DNA of 63,491 nucleotides from assembly GCF_002796975.1 (NCBI RefSeq), contig NZ_PEKV01000009.1, positions 65,098 through 128,588 on the forward strand. The letters are read 5' to 3'. This DNA is from Ferrovibrio sp. Its GTDB lineage: Bacteria > Pseudomonadota > Alphaproteobacteria > Ferrovibrionales > Ferrovibrionaceae. The translations under genes were made by a program, and so were the position numbers. Positions 8,452 through 17,984 of the stretch are shown here, one piece after another. Every line of letters begins with the position of its first letter. Within the stretch, counting starts at the first letter, position 1. The notes below the pieces were generated by a model. The model did not search any database. It was not told the DNA's origin and worked only from the letters and a program-made list of their open reading frames with translations.

Positions 8452-10131
8452 ATGTCAGCCGCCCCTCCCGCAGATCGCCTCCGCATCGCCATGGCCCAGG
8501 TCAATCCGGCCGTGGGCGACATTGCCGGCAATCGCCGGCTGGTCGAGGAGTCTCGCGCCAAAGCCGTGGCCGAGGGCGCCGACCTGGTGGTCTATCCCGA
8601 ACTGATGATGATCGGCTATCCGCCGGAAGACCTGGTGCTGCGCCCTTCGGTGCAGGAGGCCTGCGAGGCCGCCGTGCGGGACCTGGCGGCGCAGACGGCC
8701 GATGGCGGTCCTGCCCTGCTGGTCACCTCGCCCTGGCGCGAGAAGGGGCTGCTTTATAATTCCGTGCTGCTGCTGGATGGCGGCGAGGTCGTCGCCGTGC
8801 GCCACAAGCACGAACTGCCGAACTACGGCGTGTTCGACGAGAAGCGGCATTTCGCCGTGGGCCCGCTGCCCGGCCCGATGGTGTTTCGCGGCGTGCGCCT
8901 TGGCGTGATGATCTGCGAAGACATGTGGCAGGCCGATGTGGCCGAATGCCTGGCCGAGACCGGCGCCGAAATCCTGATCGTGCCGAATGGCTCGCCGTAT
9001 GAGGCGAACAAGTGGGACCAGCGCCTGCCGCTCGGCATCACCCGCGTGGTCGAAACCGGCCTGCCGTTGCTCTATGTCAACCGCACCGGCGGTCAGGACG
9101 AACTGGTCTTCGATGGCGGCGGCTTCGTGCTGAACGCCGATCACAGCCTGCCGGTGCGCCAGCCCGATTTCCTCGACGACCTCACCATCACCGAATGGCA
9201 GCGCGAGGGCGACGGCTGGGTCTGCGCCAAGGGCAAGATCGAACAGCCGCTCGATAATCTGTCCAGTATTTACCAGGCCATGGTGGTCGGCCTGCGCGAC
9301 TATGTGAACCGCAACAAATTCCCCGGCGTGGTGCTCGGCCTGTCGGGCGGTATCGACTCTGCGCTCTCGGCCGCTGTCGCCGTCGATGCGCTGGGGCCGA
9401 ATCGCGTGCGCTGCGTGATGCTGCCGTCGAAATACACCTCGCAGCGCAGCCTGGACGACGCCGCCGACTGCGCCAGAGCGCTGGGCGTGCCCTACGAGAC
9501 CATTCCGATCGAGCCGGCTTACGAGGCGTTTGAAGCTATGCTCGCGCCGGCGTTCAAGGACAAGAAGCCCGATATCACCGAAGAGAACCTGCAGTCGCGT
9601 ATCCGTGGCGTCACGCTGATGGCGCTCAGCAACAAGTTCGGCCATATGGTGTTGACCACCGGCAACAAGTCGGAAATGTCGGTCGGTTATGCCACGCTCT
9701 ATGGCGATATGTGCGGCGGCTACAGTGTGCTGAAAGACGTCTACAAGATGACGGTCTATGCGCTGTCGCACTGGCGCAACGAGAATCGCCCGCTGGAAAG
9801 TCTCGGCCCCGAAGGCGTGGTGATTCCGCCTGCGATCATCGAACGTGCGCCGACCGCCGAGCTGCGCGACAACCAAACCGACCAGGACAGCCTGCCGCCC
9901 TACGAGCAGCTCGACGCCATCCTGGAAATGCTGGTGGAAAAGGAAATGCCGGTGCGCGAGATCGTGGCGGCCGGCCAGCCCGAGGATGTCGTGCGCCGCA
10001 TCCAGCATCTGCTCTACATCGCCGAATACAAGCGCCGCCAGGCGCCGCCGGGCGTGAAGCTGACGCCGCGCAATTTCGGCCGCGACCGTCGCTATCCCAT
10101 TACCAACGCCTTTCGGGATCAGTCGAAATGA
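8452..10131 (+). CDS. nadE: Glutamine-dependent NAD+ synthetase
   Basis: Amidates deamido-NAD to NAD using ammonia channelled from glutamine. Two domains are visible: an N-terminal nitrilase-fold glutaminase (residues about 8-270) with the Glu in [13 protein letters not shown], the Lys in [15 protein letters not shown] and the nucleophile Cys in MICEDMW; then a C-terminal PP-loop synthetase with [10 protein letters not shown] and [23 protein letters not shown]. 559 residues is the normal fused length. The stop overlaps the gltX start (ATGA), making it the first gene of a four-gene operon. Confidence 0.96.
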   Translation: MSAAPPADRLRIAMAQVNPAVGDIAGNRRLVEESRAKAVAEGADLVVYPELMMIGYPPEDLVLRPSVQEACEAAVRDLAAQTADGGPALLVTSPWREKGLLYNSVLLLDGGEVVAVRHKHELPNYGVFDEKRHFAVGPLPGPMVFRGVRLGVMICEDMWQADVAECLAETGAEILIVPNGSPYEANKWDQRLPLGITRVVETGLPLLYVNRTGGQDELVFDGGGFVLNADHSLPVRQPDFLDDLTITEWQREGDGWVCAKGKIEQPLDNLSSIYQAMVVGLRDYVNRNKFPGVVLGLSGGIDSALSAAVAVDALGPNRVRCVMLPSKYTSQRSLDDAADCARALGVPYETIPIEPAYEAFEAMLAPAFKDKKPDITEENLQSRIRGVTLMALSNKFGHMVLTTGNKSEMSVGYATLYGDMCGGYSVLKDVYKMTVYALSHWRNENRPLESLGPEGVVIPPAIIERAPTAELRDNQTDQDSLPPYEQLDAILEMLVEKEMPVREIVAAGQPEDVVRRIQHLLYIAEYKRRQAPPGVKLTPRNFGRDRRYPITNAFRDQSK

Positions 10132-11453
10132 CTGACATCTCGGTAAGGTTCGCGCCGAGCCCGACGGGCCGGCTGCATGTCGGCAATGCGCGCGGCGCGC
10201 TGCTGAACTGGCTGTTCGCGCGCAAGAATGGCGGCAGCTTCCTGCTGCGGCTGGATGACACCGACACTGCGCGTTCCAACGAGGAATTCGCCAGGGGCAT
10301 CGAGGCCGATCTGCGCTGGCTCGGGCTCGACTGGGACCGGTTTGCCAGACAGTCGGATCGCTTTCCGCTCTACGCCGAGGCGACGGAGAAGCTGAAAGCA
10401 TCCGGCCGCCTCTATCCCTGCTACGAAACCTCGGAAGAACTGCAGCTGCGCCGCAAGATCCAGCTCAGCCAGAAAAAGCCGCCGGTCTATGACCGCGCCG
10501 CGCTGAAGCTGACAGCGGAAGACCGTGTGAAGCTGGAAGGTGAGGGCCGCCAGCCGCACTGGCGTTTCCGGCTCAATCACGGCACCACCGCCTGGGACGA
10601 TATCATCCATGGCCACGTCGAGATCGACATGGCCTCGCTCAGCGATCCGGTGCTGGTGCGGTCGGACGGTTATCCGCTCTATACGCTGTCCTCCGTGGTC
10701 GATGATGGCGACCTCAAGATCAGCCATGTGATCCGCGGCGAGGATCACCTCACCAACACGGCGGCACAAATCCAGCTCTTCGAGGCGCTCGGCTACGCTG
10801 TTCCGACCTTCGGACATTTCTCGCTGCTGCTGGATGCCGACGGCGGCGGGCTGTCGAAGCGGCTGGGTTCGCTATCGTTGTCTGACCTGCGCGAGCAGGG
10901 CGTCGAGCCGATGGCGCTGAACTCGCTGCTGGCGCGTCTGGGCTCGGCCGATCCGGTCGAGGCGCTGACAGAGTTGCAGACATTGATCGCCGGCTTCGAT
11001 CTCGCGCGCTTCAGTCGCGCCGCCGCCCGGCTCGATCCGCATGATCTCGATCTGCTGAATGCCAAACTGCTGCATGCCACCGATTTCGCCGCCGTGCGCG
11101 AGCGCCTGCCGCATGGTGCCACCGAAGCTTTCTGGCTCGCCATCCGTGGCAATATCGGGCGCCTGTCCGAAGCGGCCGACTGGTGGGCTGTCGTGTCCAC
11201 CGATCTCGCCCCGGTGATCGAAGACCCCGCCGTGCTGGCTGCCGCCGTCGAGGCTTTGCCGCCCGAGCCCTGGGATGCCACGACCTGGAAGGCTGTCACC
11301 CAGGCGGTGACCGCGAAAACCGGCGCAAAAGGCAAGGCGCTGTTCCATCCGCTGCGGCTGGCCTTGACCGGGCGCGACAAGGGGCCTGAAATGGCGGCGC
11401 TGCTGCCGCTGATCGGCCGCGACCGTGCCGTGAAGCGTTTGACTGGAAAATAG
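10128..11453 (+). CDS. gltX: Glutamyl-tRNA synthetase (class I)
   Basis: Charges tRNA-Glu (and in many alphaproteobacteria tRNA-Gln for later amidation). Seen: [18 protein letters not shown] (HIGH motif as HVGN) and [10 protein letters not shown] (KMSKS variant), plus the [14 protein letters not shown] segment. At 441 residues it is a compact GluRS. The ATG start overlaps the nadE stop by 4 nt, arguing for coupling and against the much longer in-frame upstream extension. Alphaproteobacteria often carry two GluRS paralogues; which one this is cannot be told here. Confidence 0.94.
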   Translation: MTDISVRFAPSPTGRLHVGNARGALLNWLFARKNGGSFLLRLDDTDTARSNEEFARGIEADLRWLGLDWDRFARQSDRFPLYAEATEKLKASGRLYPCYETSEELQLRRKIQLSQKKPPVYDRAALKLTAEDRVKLEGEGRQPHWRFRLNHGTTAWDDIIHGHVEIDMASLSDPVLVRSDGYPLYTLSSVVDDGDLKISHVIRGEDHLTNTAAQIQLFEALGYAVPTFGHFSLLLDADGGGLSKRLGSLSLSDLREQGVEPMALNSLLARLGSADPVEALTELQTLIAGFDLARFSRAAARLDPHDLDLLNAKLLHATDFAAVRERLPHGATEAFWLAIRGNIGRLSEAADWWAVVSTDLAPVIEDPAVLAAAVEALPPEPWDATTWKAVTQAVTAKTGAKGKALFHPLRLALTGRDKGPEMAALLPLIGRDRAVKRLTGK

Positions 11454-11457
11454 GACG

Positions 11458-13065
11458 ATGGCCAAGGATCGCGTTTATCTCTTCGACACGACACTGCGGG
11501 ACGGCGCCCAGACCCAGGGTGTCGATTTCTCGGTCGAGGACAAGCGCGTCATTGCCAGGGCGCTGGATAAACTTGGCGTCGCCTATATCGAGGGCGGCTG
11601 GCCCGGCGCCAATCCGACTGACTCTGAATTCTTCTCGACCAAGCCGGCGCTGAAGCGCGCCAAATTCGTCGCCTTCGGCATGACCAAACGGCCGGGCCGC
11701 TCGGCGGAAAACGATCCGGGCCTCGCCCAGATTCTGAATGCCAGCGCCGACGCCGCCTGCCTGGTCGGCAAAAGTTCGGCCTATCAGGTCGATGTCGCGC
11801 TCGGCATTTCGCTCAACGAGAATATCGAACTGATCGCCGACAGCATCGCCGCCGCGCACAAGAAATTCGGCGAGGCGATGTATGACGCCGAGCATTTCTT
11901 CGACGGCTACAAGGAAAATCCCCAGTTTGCCTTCGACTGCCTGAAGGCCGCGCTGGATGCCGGCGCGCGCTGGGCCGTGCTCTGCGACACCAACGGCGGC
12001 ACCATGCCCTGGGAAGTCGAGCGCATCGTCGGCGAAGTGGTGCAGAAACTCGGCGACGGCGCGCGGCTCGGCGTGCATACCCATAACGACACGGAAAATG
12101 CCGTGGCCAATACGCTGGCCGCCGTGAAGGCCGGCGTGCGCCAGGTACAGGGCACGCTGAACGGGTTGGGCGAGCGCTGCGGCAATGCCAATCTCATCGC
12201 GCTGATCCCCTCGCTGATGCTCAAGCCCTGGTTCGCCGAGAATGTCGACGTGGGCCTGAGCGAACAGGATCTGACGCATCTCACTGCGGCCTCGCGCACG
12301 CTGGACGAACTGCTCAACCGGGCGCCGAACCGGCATGCCGCTTATGTTGGCGCGGCAGCCTTTGCGCATAAGGGCGGGCTGCATGTCTCTGCGGTGATGA
12401 AAGACCCGCGCACCTACGAGCATGTGCCGCCGGAAAGCGTCGGCAACAAGCGCCATATCCTGATGTCGGACCAGGCCGGGCGCTCGAATCTTCTCGTGCG
12501 CCTGAACGAAGCCGGCATCCAATACGATGCCAGTGACAGCCGGCTGAATGCGCTGCTCGACGACGTGAAGCAGCGCGAGGCGGAAGGCTATTCCTACGAT
12601 GGCGCCGAGGCGAGTTTCGAGGTGCTGGCGCGCCGCGCACTGGGCCAGATGCCGGAGTTTTTCAGGATCCGCAGCTTCCGCGTCCAGGTCGAGCGCCGCT
12701 TCAACGCGCGCGCTGAACTGGTGACGATCTCGGAAGCCACGGTCAAACTCGATGTCGACGGCCAGACGCTATTCTCGGTCGCCGAGGGCAACGGCCCGGT
12801 CAACGCGCTGGATCACGCGATCCGCAAGGATCTCGGCCGCTACCAGAGCTATATCGACGACCTGCGCCTGGTCGACTTCAAGGTCCGTATCCTGAATGGC
12901 GGCACCGAAGCCACCACGCGCGTGATGATCGAGTCTGCCGATGGGGAGGGGAACCGCTGGTTCACCGTCGGCGTCTCGCCCAACATCATCGACGCCGCCT
13001 TCATGGCACTGATGGATTCGATCCAGTGGAAGCTGCTGCGCGACGGGGCGCAGCCCTCGAAATAA
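11458..13065 (+). CDS. cimA: (R)-citramalate synthase
   Basis: Condenses pyruvate and acetyl-CoA to citramalate, the threonine-independent route to 2-oxobutyrate for isoleucine. Seen: HMGL-like catalytic barrel with DTTLRDGAQTQG at residues 10-21, the EGGWPGANPTD segment that separates this clade from LeuA, CDTNGGTMPWE, HTHNDTENAVANTLAAV metal ligands, and AFAHKGGLHVSAV. A C-terminal LeuA-type allosteric domain covers about residues 400-530. 535 residues matches the family. A 4-nt gap follows gltX and another precedes trmJ. Confidence 0.94.
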   Translation: MAKDRVYLFDTTLRDGAQTQGVDFSVEDKRVIARALDKLGVAYIEGGWPGANPTDSEFFSTKPALKRAKFVAFGMTKRPGRSAENDPGLAQILNASADAACLVGKSSAYQVDVALGISLNENIELIADSIAAAHKKFGEAMYDAEHFFDGYKENPQFAFDCLKAALDAGARWAVLCDTNGGTMPWEVERIVGEVVQKLGDGARLGVHTHNDTENAVANTLAAVKAGVRQVQGTLNGLGERCGNANLIALIPSLMLKPWFAENVDVGLSEQDLTHLTAASRTLDELLNRAPNRHAAYVGAAAFAHKGGLHVSAVMKDPRTYEHVPPESVGNKRHILMSDQAGRSNLLVRLNEAGIQYDASDSRLNALLDDVKQREAEGYSYDGAEASFEVLARRALGQMPEFFRIRSFRVQVERRFNARAELVTISEATVKLDVDGQTLFSVAEGNGPVNALDHAIRKDLGRYQSYIDDLRLVDFKVRILNGGTEATTRVMIESADGEGNRWFTVGVSPNIIDAAFMALMDSIQWKLLRDGAQPSK

Positions 13066-13069
13066 CAGC

Positions 13070-13885
13070 ATGACCGGAACCAACCGTCCGAAGCTGGGCA
13101 AATACGCGCCGCCGGGCCCGCTGCGGCGCGGGCCGGTGATCGTGCTGGTGCAGCCGCAGCTCGGCGAGAATATCGGCGCCGCGGCGCGCGCCATGCTGAA
13201 TTGCGGCATCACCGAGCTGCGCCTGGTCAATCCGCGCGACGGCTGGCCCAATCCGGCCGCCTATGTGCTGGCGAGCAAGGCCGATCCGGTGCTGGATGCG
13301 GTCAGCGTGTTCAGTTCCACGGCCGAGGCCGTCGCCGATCTGCATCGCGTCTATGCCACCACGGCGCGGCTGCGCGATATGATGAAGGAAGTCGTCACGC
13401 CGCGCGAAGCCGCCGCCCGCATGCGCGCCGAAGCTGCCGATGGTCATCGCGTCGGGATTCTGTTTGGGCCGGAACGTACCGGGCTCGACAACGAGGATGT
13501 CGCGCTGGCGCATGTGGGCATCACTGTGCCGCTCAATCCGGGCTTCTCCTCGCTCAATCTGGCGCAGGCCGTGCTGCTGCTCGGCTATGAATGGTTCACG
13601 GCGACGGACGACACTGCGCCGAGCCGGCTCGACACGGTGCGCGGTGGTTTCGCCAGCCAGGAGGAACTGCAGGGGCTGTTTGAGCATCTGGTGGAGGAAC
13701 TCAACCAGTCGGCCTTCTTCCACAATGTCGAACCCAAGCGCGGCGCGATTTTGCGCAACCTGCGCTCGGCCCTGCAGCGTGTGCCGCTGGCGAGCCAGGA
13801 AGTGCACACCTTCCGCGGCATGCTCAAGGCGATCGCGCAGGGCCGGCCGCTGCGAGCCAGTCTGCGCAAGAAGAAGCAGGACTGA
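13070..13885 (+). CDS. trmJ: tRNA/rRNA 2'-O-methyltransferase, TrmJ (SpoU/SPOUT) family
   Basis: SAM-dependent ribose methylation at position 32 of tRNAs is the known role of TrmJ. SPOUT motifs are visible: ENIGAAARAMLNCG at about residues 26-39 (motif 1), ILFGPERTGLDNED (motif 2), and VPLNPGFSSLNLAQAVLLLGYE (motif 3, knotted SAM site). A C-terminal extension with VEPKRGAILRNLRSAL is also typical. 271 residues is normal. It is the last gene of the nadE-gltX-cimA-trmJ operon and is followed by an intergenic palindrome that may terminate it. Confidence 0.9.
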   Translation: MTGTNRPKLGKYAPPGPLRRGPVIVLVQPQLGENIGAAARAMLNCGITELRLVNPRDGWPNPAAYVLASKADPVLDAVSVFSSTAEAVADLHRVYATTARLRDMMKEVVTPREAAARMRAEAADGHRVGILFGPERTGLDNEDVALAHVGITVPLNPGFSSLNLAQAVLLLGYEWFTATDDTAPSRLDTVRGGFASQEELQGLFEHLVEELNQSAFFHNVEPKRGAILRNLRSALQRVPLASQEVHTFRGMLKAIAQGRPLRASLRKKKQD

Positions 13886-13893
13886 CTCTCACT

Positions 13894-13961
13894 TGTCATG
13901 CCCGGACTTGATCCGGGCATCCCATTAAATGGGACCCGCGGGTCAAGCCCGCGGGTGACAA
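13894..13961. repeat. Intergenic double-palindrome repeat, family B copy 1
   Basis: Facing arms TGTCATGCCCGGACTTGATC and GGGTCAAGCCCGCGGGTGAC, each itself an imperfect palindrome. Different core (cccgg-cttgaTCCGGG) from family A. Recurs at 15817 and 22616. It lies directly after trmJ. Confidence 0.85.
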
Positions 13962-14045
13962 AGGGGTCAGAGATTGCGCCCCGACAATTCAGCGCTTGTC
14001 CGTCGCCGCTGCGCCGCTAGGATCGCGGGAGCAGGGAGAGACATC

Positions 14046-14348
14046 ATGTGCCAGGCCACGGACTCCGCCGTTCCCACCACCCAGGTTGATGACGAGCGCG
14101 TGCGCGTCACGCGCTGGGATTTTTCACCGGGCGCCGCCACCGGCTTCCACGTGCATGAATATCCGTATGTGGTGACCTATCTCACCGATGCCAAGCTGAA
14201 GATCGTCGATCCGCAGGGCGCGGAGAGCTTCGTCGAGATGCCGGCCGGCGGCAGCTATTCGCGGCCCAAGGGCGTGGCGCATGACGTGATCAACGCCGGC
14301 AAAGCGCCGATGGCGTTTGTCGAGGTCGAGATCAAGATCGGGACGTAG
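14046..14348 (+). CDS. Small cupin-domain protein
   Basis: Single-domain beta-barrel cupin of 100 residues. Seen: motif 1 region GAATGFHVHEYPYVVTYLTD with metal-ligand candidates His and Glu, and motif 2 PAGGSYSRPKGVAHDVINAG. I chose the ATG at 14046 over an in-frame start 72 bp upstream because GGGAGAGACATC supplies a ribosome site and the upstream residues look non-conserved. Function is unknown; small cupins of this type are often metal-binding or sensory. A family A repeat with a T-rich tail follows and probably terminates it. Confidence 0.8.
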   Translation: MCQATDSAVPTTQVDDERVRVTRWDFSPGAATGFHVHEYPYVVTYLTDAKLKIVDPQGAESFVEMPAGGSYSRPKGVAHDVINAGKAPMAFVEVEIKIGT

Positions 14349-14357
14349 CAGAAAATT

Positions 14358-14426
14358 CGTCGTTCCCGCGAAAGCGGGAACCCAGTCGTTCCGCTGCCTG
14401 GATCCCCGCCTTCGCGGGGATGACGA
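14358..14426. repeat. Intergenic double-palindrome repeat, family A copy 3
   Basis: GTTCCCGCGAAAGCGGGAAC arm and GGATCCCCGCCTTCGCGGGG arm with a 15-bp spacer. The right arm is followed by GATTTTTTTG, so on the plus strand it can act as an intrinsic terminator for the cupin gene. Confidence 0.85.
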
Positions 14427-14441
14427 TTTTTTTGTTTCTAC

Positions 14442-14963
14442 TTACCCCCGCTTCGCCATCCCGATGCTCTTCCCGGCCTGCGGCGGTCTCGGCAGCTTGC
14501 CATGCCCCGCCAGCATATTCTCGAACAGCCTGCGCTGCGGCTCCGGGAAGGGGCAGGAGCGGCGCGTCGCCAGATCGACATGCACCAGGATCTGTTCGCT
14601 GGTGGCGGCGAGATAGCCCTTTTCGGCGTGATACATATTCATGAAATAATGGATGCGCTTGGCATCCGCGCCGAGCAGCTGGAAGGTGAAGCGCAAGGCA
14701 TCGCCTTCCAGCACCTCCTGCAGATAGCAGACATGCGTCTCCAGCACGAAGGTGCTCAGGTTGGTGCGCTGCACATAATTCCAGTCGAGATCGAAGGGCG
14801 TGAAGAATTTGTCGAGCGCCTGGTCGAAGATCACATTGTAGAAGCCGACATTCATATGGCCGTTGGCATCGATATGTTCCGGCTTCACCACCATGCCGGC
14901 CAGTTCCAGCGGCGCGGCGAAATCCTGTTGAGCGTAATCGAGCAGAACTTGAGAAGAATTCAT
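14442..14963 (-). CDS. Hotdog-fold acyl-CoA thioesterase family protein
   Basis: Protein of 173 residues with a 4-hydroxybenzoyl-CoA thioesterase-like hotdog fold: the HIDANGHMNVGFYNVIFDQAL segment (catalytic-loop N/H and start of the central helix), the THVCYLQEVLEGDALRFTFQLL strands and AATSEQILVHVDL. Carnitine/choline-type long-chain thioesterases share this signature. It hydrolyses some acyl-CoA in the cytoplasm; the substrate is not deducible. ATG at 14963. Divergent from the methyltransferase gene with only 45 bp between starts, so the promoters must overlap. Confidence 0.82.
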   Translation of the reverse strand: MNSSQVLLDYAQQDFAAPLELAGMVVKPEHIDANGHMNVGFYNVIFDQALDKFFTPFDLDWNYVQRTNLSTFVLETHVCYLQEVLEGDALRFTFQLLGADAKRIHYFMNMYHAEKGYLAATSEQILVHVDLATRRSCPFPEPQRRLFENMLAGHGKLPRPPQAGKSIGMAKRG

Positions 14964-15008
14964 AACTTCAGCCTTGCGAGGTGCGTTTCTCCGGATAGGC
15001 TAGTGTCC

Positions 15009-15779
15009 ATGTCCTGGGATCCGACGCAATACCTGAAATTCGCCGGCGAGCGGCTCCGCCCCGCCATCGACCTGCTGGCGCGCGTGCCGCTGGTTGCACC
15101 GACAGCCGTGGTCGATCTTGGCTGCGGCGCCGGCAATCTCACGCCGCTGATGCAGCAGCGCTGGCCGCAGGCGAAACATATCGGCGTCGACTCCTCGGCC
15201 ACCATGCTGGCGAAAGCGCGGCAGGATTATCCCACGGCGGAATTTGTCGAGGGCGATATCGCCACCTGGCTGCCGGCTGAACCCGTCGACCTGATCTACT
15301 CCAACGCGGCAATCCAGTGGCTCGATGGCCATGACACGCTGATCCCCGGCCTGCTGCAGGGGCTGAAGCCCGGCGGCTGGCTGGCGATCCAGATGCCGCG
15401 CAATTACGGCGCGCCCTCGCATACGTCCATCGTCGACACGATTGAGCTTGGCCCGTGGCGTGCGCGGCTGGAGCCGCATCTGCGGCGGCGTCCGGTGGCG
15501 GAGCCGCAGGCCTACTGGCGCATGCTGCATGAGCGCTGTGCCGTGCTGGACATCTGGGAGAGCGAGTATCTGCAGGTGCTGTCGGGCGCCAATCCGGTGG
15601 CGGAGTTCACCAAGGGCACCGCGCTGAAGCCGTTTCTCGACATGCTGGACGAGCCCGAGCGCAGTGCGTTTGAGGCCGACTACCGCAACCGCATCGCCAA
15701 TGCCTATCAGCGCGAAGCCGACGGCCGCACGCTGTTTCCCTTCCGCCGCCTGTTCATCCTGGCGCAGAAGCCGCTGTAG
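15009..15779 (+). CDS. tam: Trans-aconitate 2-methyltransferase-like SAM enzyme
   Basis: Class I SAM methyltransferase of 256 residues. Seen: MSWDPTQYLKFAGERLRPA at the N-terminus (a hallmark of Tam), the SAM motif VVDLGCGAGNLT, GVDSSATMLAKAR, and IYSNAAIQWLDGH. Tam monomethylates trans-aconitate, detoxifying an aconitase inhibitor. Start ATG at 15009 was chosen because it gives the exact family N-terminus; a longer in-frame extension overlaps the divergent thioesterase gene and is rejected. Confidence 0.88.
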   Translation: MSWDPTQYLKFAGERLRPAIDLLARVPLVAPTAVVDLGCGAGNLTPLMQQRWPQAKHIGVDSSATMLAKARQDYPTAEFVEGDIATWLPAEPVDLIYSNAAIQWLDGHDTLIPGLLQGLKPGGWLAIQMPRNYGAPSHTSIVDTIELGPWRARLEPHLRRRPVAEPQAYWRMLHERCAVLDIWESEYLQVLSGANPVAEFTKGTALKPFLDMLDEPERSAFEADYRNRIANAYQREADGRTLFPFRRLFILAQKPL

Positions 15780-15816
15780 AAGCCGCCGTAGGGCGCGCGG
15801 GCGTCACAATCTCCAT

Positions 15817-15892
15817 TGTCATGGCCGGACTTGTTCCGGCCATCCACGTCTAAAAAAAGGCGTGGATCCCCGGGACAAGCCCGGGGATGACG
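15817..15892. repeat. Intergenic double-palindrome repeat, family B copy 2
   Basis: Arms TGTCATGGCCGGACTTGTTC and GGGACAAGCCCGGGGATGAC around a short inner palindrome CCACG..CGTGG. It sits 37 bp after tam, immediately before a family A copy. Confidence 0.85.
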
Positions 15893-15917
15893 GTCTTTGT
15901 TTAGGGCCACTATTTAT

Positions 15918-15986
15918 CGTCGTTCCCGCGAAGGCGGGAACCCAGAACAACGGGACGACTGGGTCCCCGCTTTCGCGGGGACGACG
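15918..15986. repeat. Intergenic double-palindrome repeat, family A copy 4
   Basis: GTTCCCGCGAAGGCGGGAAC and GGTCCCCGCTTTCGCGGGGA arms. Only 25 bp separates it from the family B element, so this 250-bp gap before the dehydratase is almost entirely repeat sequence. Confidence 0.85.
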
Positions 15987-16054
15987 AGTGAGGGGGAGTG
16001 CTGGCAGCGCGGGCGTTGACACGCTAAAACAGACGCCTGTTCCGGAGTGAAGCC

Positions 16055-17803
16055 ATGACCAGCAAGTCCCCCAAAGTCTCAGGCGACAAGCCCGCAGCAA
16101 CCGGCATGAAGCGCAACCTCGCCAATTACGGCGATGCGGGTTTCTCCGTCTTCCTGCGCAAGGCCTTCATCAAGGCGCTGGGCTATACCGACGAGGCACT
16201 GGAACGCCCGATCATCGGCATCGTCGATACTGACTCTGGCTACAATGCCTGCCACCGCAATGTGCCCGACCTGATCGAGGCCGCGTCGCGCGGCGTGATG
16301 CTGGCCGGCGGCATTCCGGTGCCCTTCCCGGTGATCTCGATCCAGGAAAGCTTCGCCAACCCCACCAGCATGTATCTGCGCAACCTGATGGCGATGGATG
16401 CGGAAGAGATGATCCGCGCCCAGCCGATGGATGCGGTGATCCTGCTCGGTGGCTGCGACAAGACCGTGCCGGCGCTGCTGATGGGCGCGGCCAGCGCCAA
16501 TGTGCCGGCCATCATGCTGGTCACCGGCCCGATGCTGGCCGGTTCCTGGCGCGGCGAAAAGCTCGGCGCCTGCACGGATTGTCGCCGCTTCTGGGCGCGC
16601 TATCGCGCCGGCGAAGTGAGCGATGCCGAAATCAACGAGGTCAATTCCGAACTCGCGCCCACCATCGGCACCTGCGGCGTGATGGGCACGGCCAGCACGA
16701 TGGCGCTGGCCGTGGAAGCGCTCGGCATGATGCTGCCGGGCGGCGCGGCCGTGCCGGCCGTCCACGCCGAACGCCGGCGGCTGGCCGAACAGACCGGCAC
16801 GCGCGCGGTGCAGATGGCGGCCGAAGGCCTGACGCCGGATAAAATTCTCTCGCCCGCCGCTTATCGCAACGCCCTGCGCGTGCTGCTCGCGGTCGGCGGC
16901 AGCACCAATGCGCTGATCCACCTGACCGCGATGGCGGGCCGCAGCGGCATTCAGGTCGATCTCGAAGGCTACGACAGGATGGGCCGCGAGACGCCGGTGC
17001 TGGTCGACCTCAAGCCGACCGGCCAGCATTACATGGAAGACCTCTATAAGGCCGGCGGGCTGACGCCGATCCTGCGCGAACTCGGCCCCCTGATCGAGCG
17101 CGACTGCTTCACCGTCACCGGCAGGACGCTGGGCGAGAATATCGACGCCATGCCGGCCAGCTGGAAGCAGGACGTGATCAAAACCATGGCCGCGCCGGTG
17201 TATAAAAACGGCGCGATGGCGGTGCTGCGCGGCAACCTCGCGCCCGATGGCGCCATCATCAAGCAGGCGGCGGCGACTCAGGAATTACTGCAGCATGAAG
17301 CCCGCGCCGTGGTGTTCGACAGTCTGCCGGATATGGCGGCGCGGCTGGACTTGCCCGATCTCGATGTGACGGCCGACGATATTCTGGTGCTGCGCAATGC
17401 TGGCCCGAAGGGCGCGCCGGGCATGCCGGAGGCCGGCTATATCCCGATCCCGAAAAAGCTGGCGCAGCAGGGCGTGAAAGACATGGTGCGCATTTCCGAT
17501 GCGCGCATGAGCGGTACGGCCTATGGCACCATCGTGTTGCATATCGCGCCGGAGTCAGCCGCCGGTGGCCCGCTCGGTCTGGTGAAAACGGGCGACCGCA
17601 TCAGACTGGATACCGCAGGTCGCCGCATCGACCTGCTGGTCGATGAAGCTGAACTGGCGAAGCGCCGTGCCGCATTGCCGCCGCTGCCGAGCGGCGAGGG
17701 CCGGCGCGGCTACGACAAGCTCTATTTCGACACGGTGACGCAGGCCGAACGCGGCTGCGATTTCGATTTCGCGATCCCGGAGATCACAAAGAAGGTGCCG
17801 TGA
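16055..17803 (+). CDS. IlvD/Edd-family dehydratase, probably sugar-acid (arabonate-type) dehydratase
   Basis: Iron-sulfur dehydratase of 582 residues that removes water from a 2,3-dihydroxy carboxylate. Seen: cluster/Mg region VILLGGCDKTVPALLMGA, GACTDCRRFWARY, the third Cys in PTIGTCGVMGTASTMAL, carbamate-Lys region later, AVGGSTNALIHLTAMAGR, and the C-terminal SDARMSGTAYGTIVLHIAPESAAGGPLGLV. The N-terminal IGIVDTDSGYNACHRNVPDLIEA and the length distinguish it from biosynthetic IlvD and resemble L-arabonate/pentonate dehydratases. It stands alone, with no sugar pathway next to it, so its substrate is open. Confidence 0.85.
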   Translation: MTSKSPKVSGDKPAATGMKRNLANYGDAGFSVFLRKAFIKALGYTDEALERPIIGIVDTDSGYNACHRNVPDLIEAASRGVMLAGGIPVPFPVISIQESFANPTSMYLRNLMAMDAEEMIRAQPMDAVILLGGCDKTVPALLMGAASANVPAIMLVTGPMLAGSWRGEKLGACTDCRRFWARYRAGEVSDAEINEVNSELAPTIGTCGVMGTASTMALAVEALGMMLPGGAAVPAVHAERRRLAEQTGTRAVQMAAEGLTPDKILSPAAYRNALRVLLAVGGSTNALIHLTAMAGRSGIQVDLEGYDRMGRETPVLVDLKPTGQHYMEDLYKAGGLTPILRELGPLIERDCFTVTGRTLGENIDAMPASWKQDVIKTMAAPVYKNGAMAVLRGNLAPDGAIIKQAAATQELLQHEARAVVFDSLPDMAARLDLPDLDVTADDILVLRNAGPKGAPGMPEAGYIPIPKKLAQQGVKDMVRISDARMSGTAYGTIVLHIAPESAAGGPLGLVKTGDRIRLDTAGRRIDLLVDEAELAKRRAALPPLPSGEGRRGYDKLYFDTVTQAERGCDFDFAIPEITKKVP

Positions 17804-17846
17804 TTCCGCAAGTATGGTGAAGCGCGATTAACCATGCACCGGGTCA

Positions 17847-17896
17847 TTCCTGCCGCGCGGCAGGAAGCGCCATGCGAATGACGTGAGTATTCACGT
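17847..17896. promoter_or_regulatory. Two palindromes upstream of the unknown two-gene unit
   Basis: TTCCTGCCGCGCGGCAGGAA (17847-17866) is a perfect 20-bp palindrome, and ACGTGA-gtat-TCACGT (17881-17896) is a perfect 6+4+6 inverted repeat. Neither is followed by a T-tract. The first could also form the 3' hairpin of the dehydratase transcript. Position 90-140 bp before the start of the following gene suggests operator sites. Confidence 0.45.
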
Positions 17897-17984
17897 ATGA
17901 AATCGCGGAACCCCGGCATCTTATAACGGCGGCTGCAACTGGCCCGCTGTTTGCTTCCATGGGTGGTGATCCATGGAGGCGGCA

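Noticed and set aside
4915-15986. Repeat palindromes as a CRISPR array
   Set aside because: Copies are isolated at gene ends, lack regular spacers, and occur as facing pairs rather than direct repeats.
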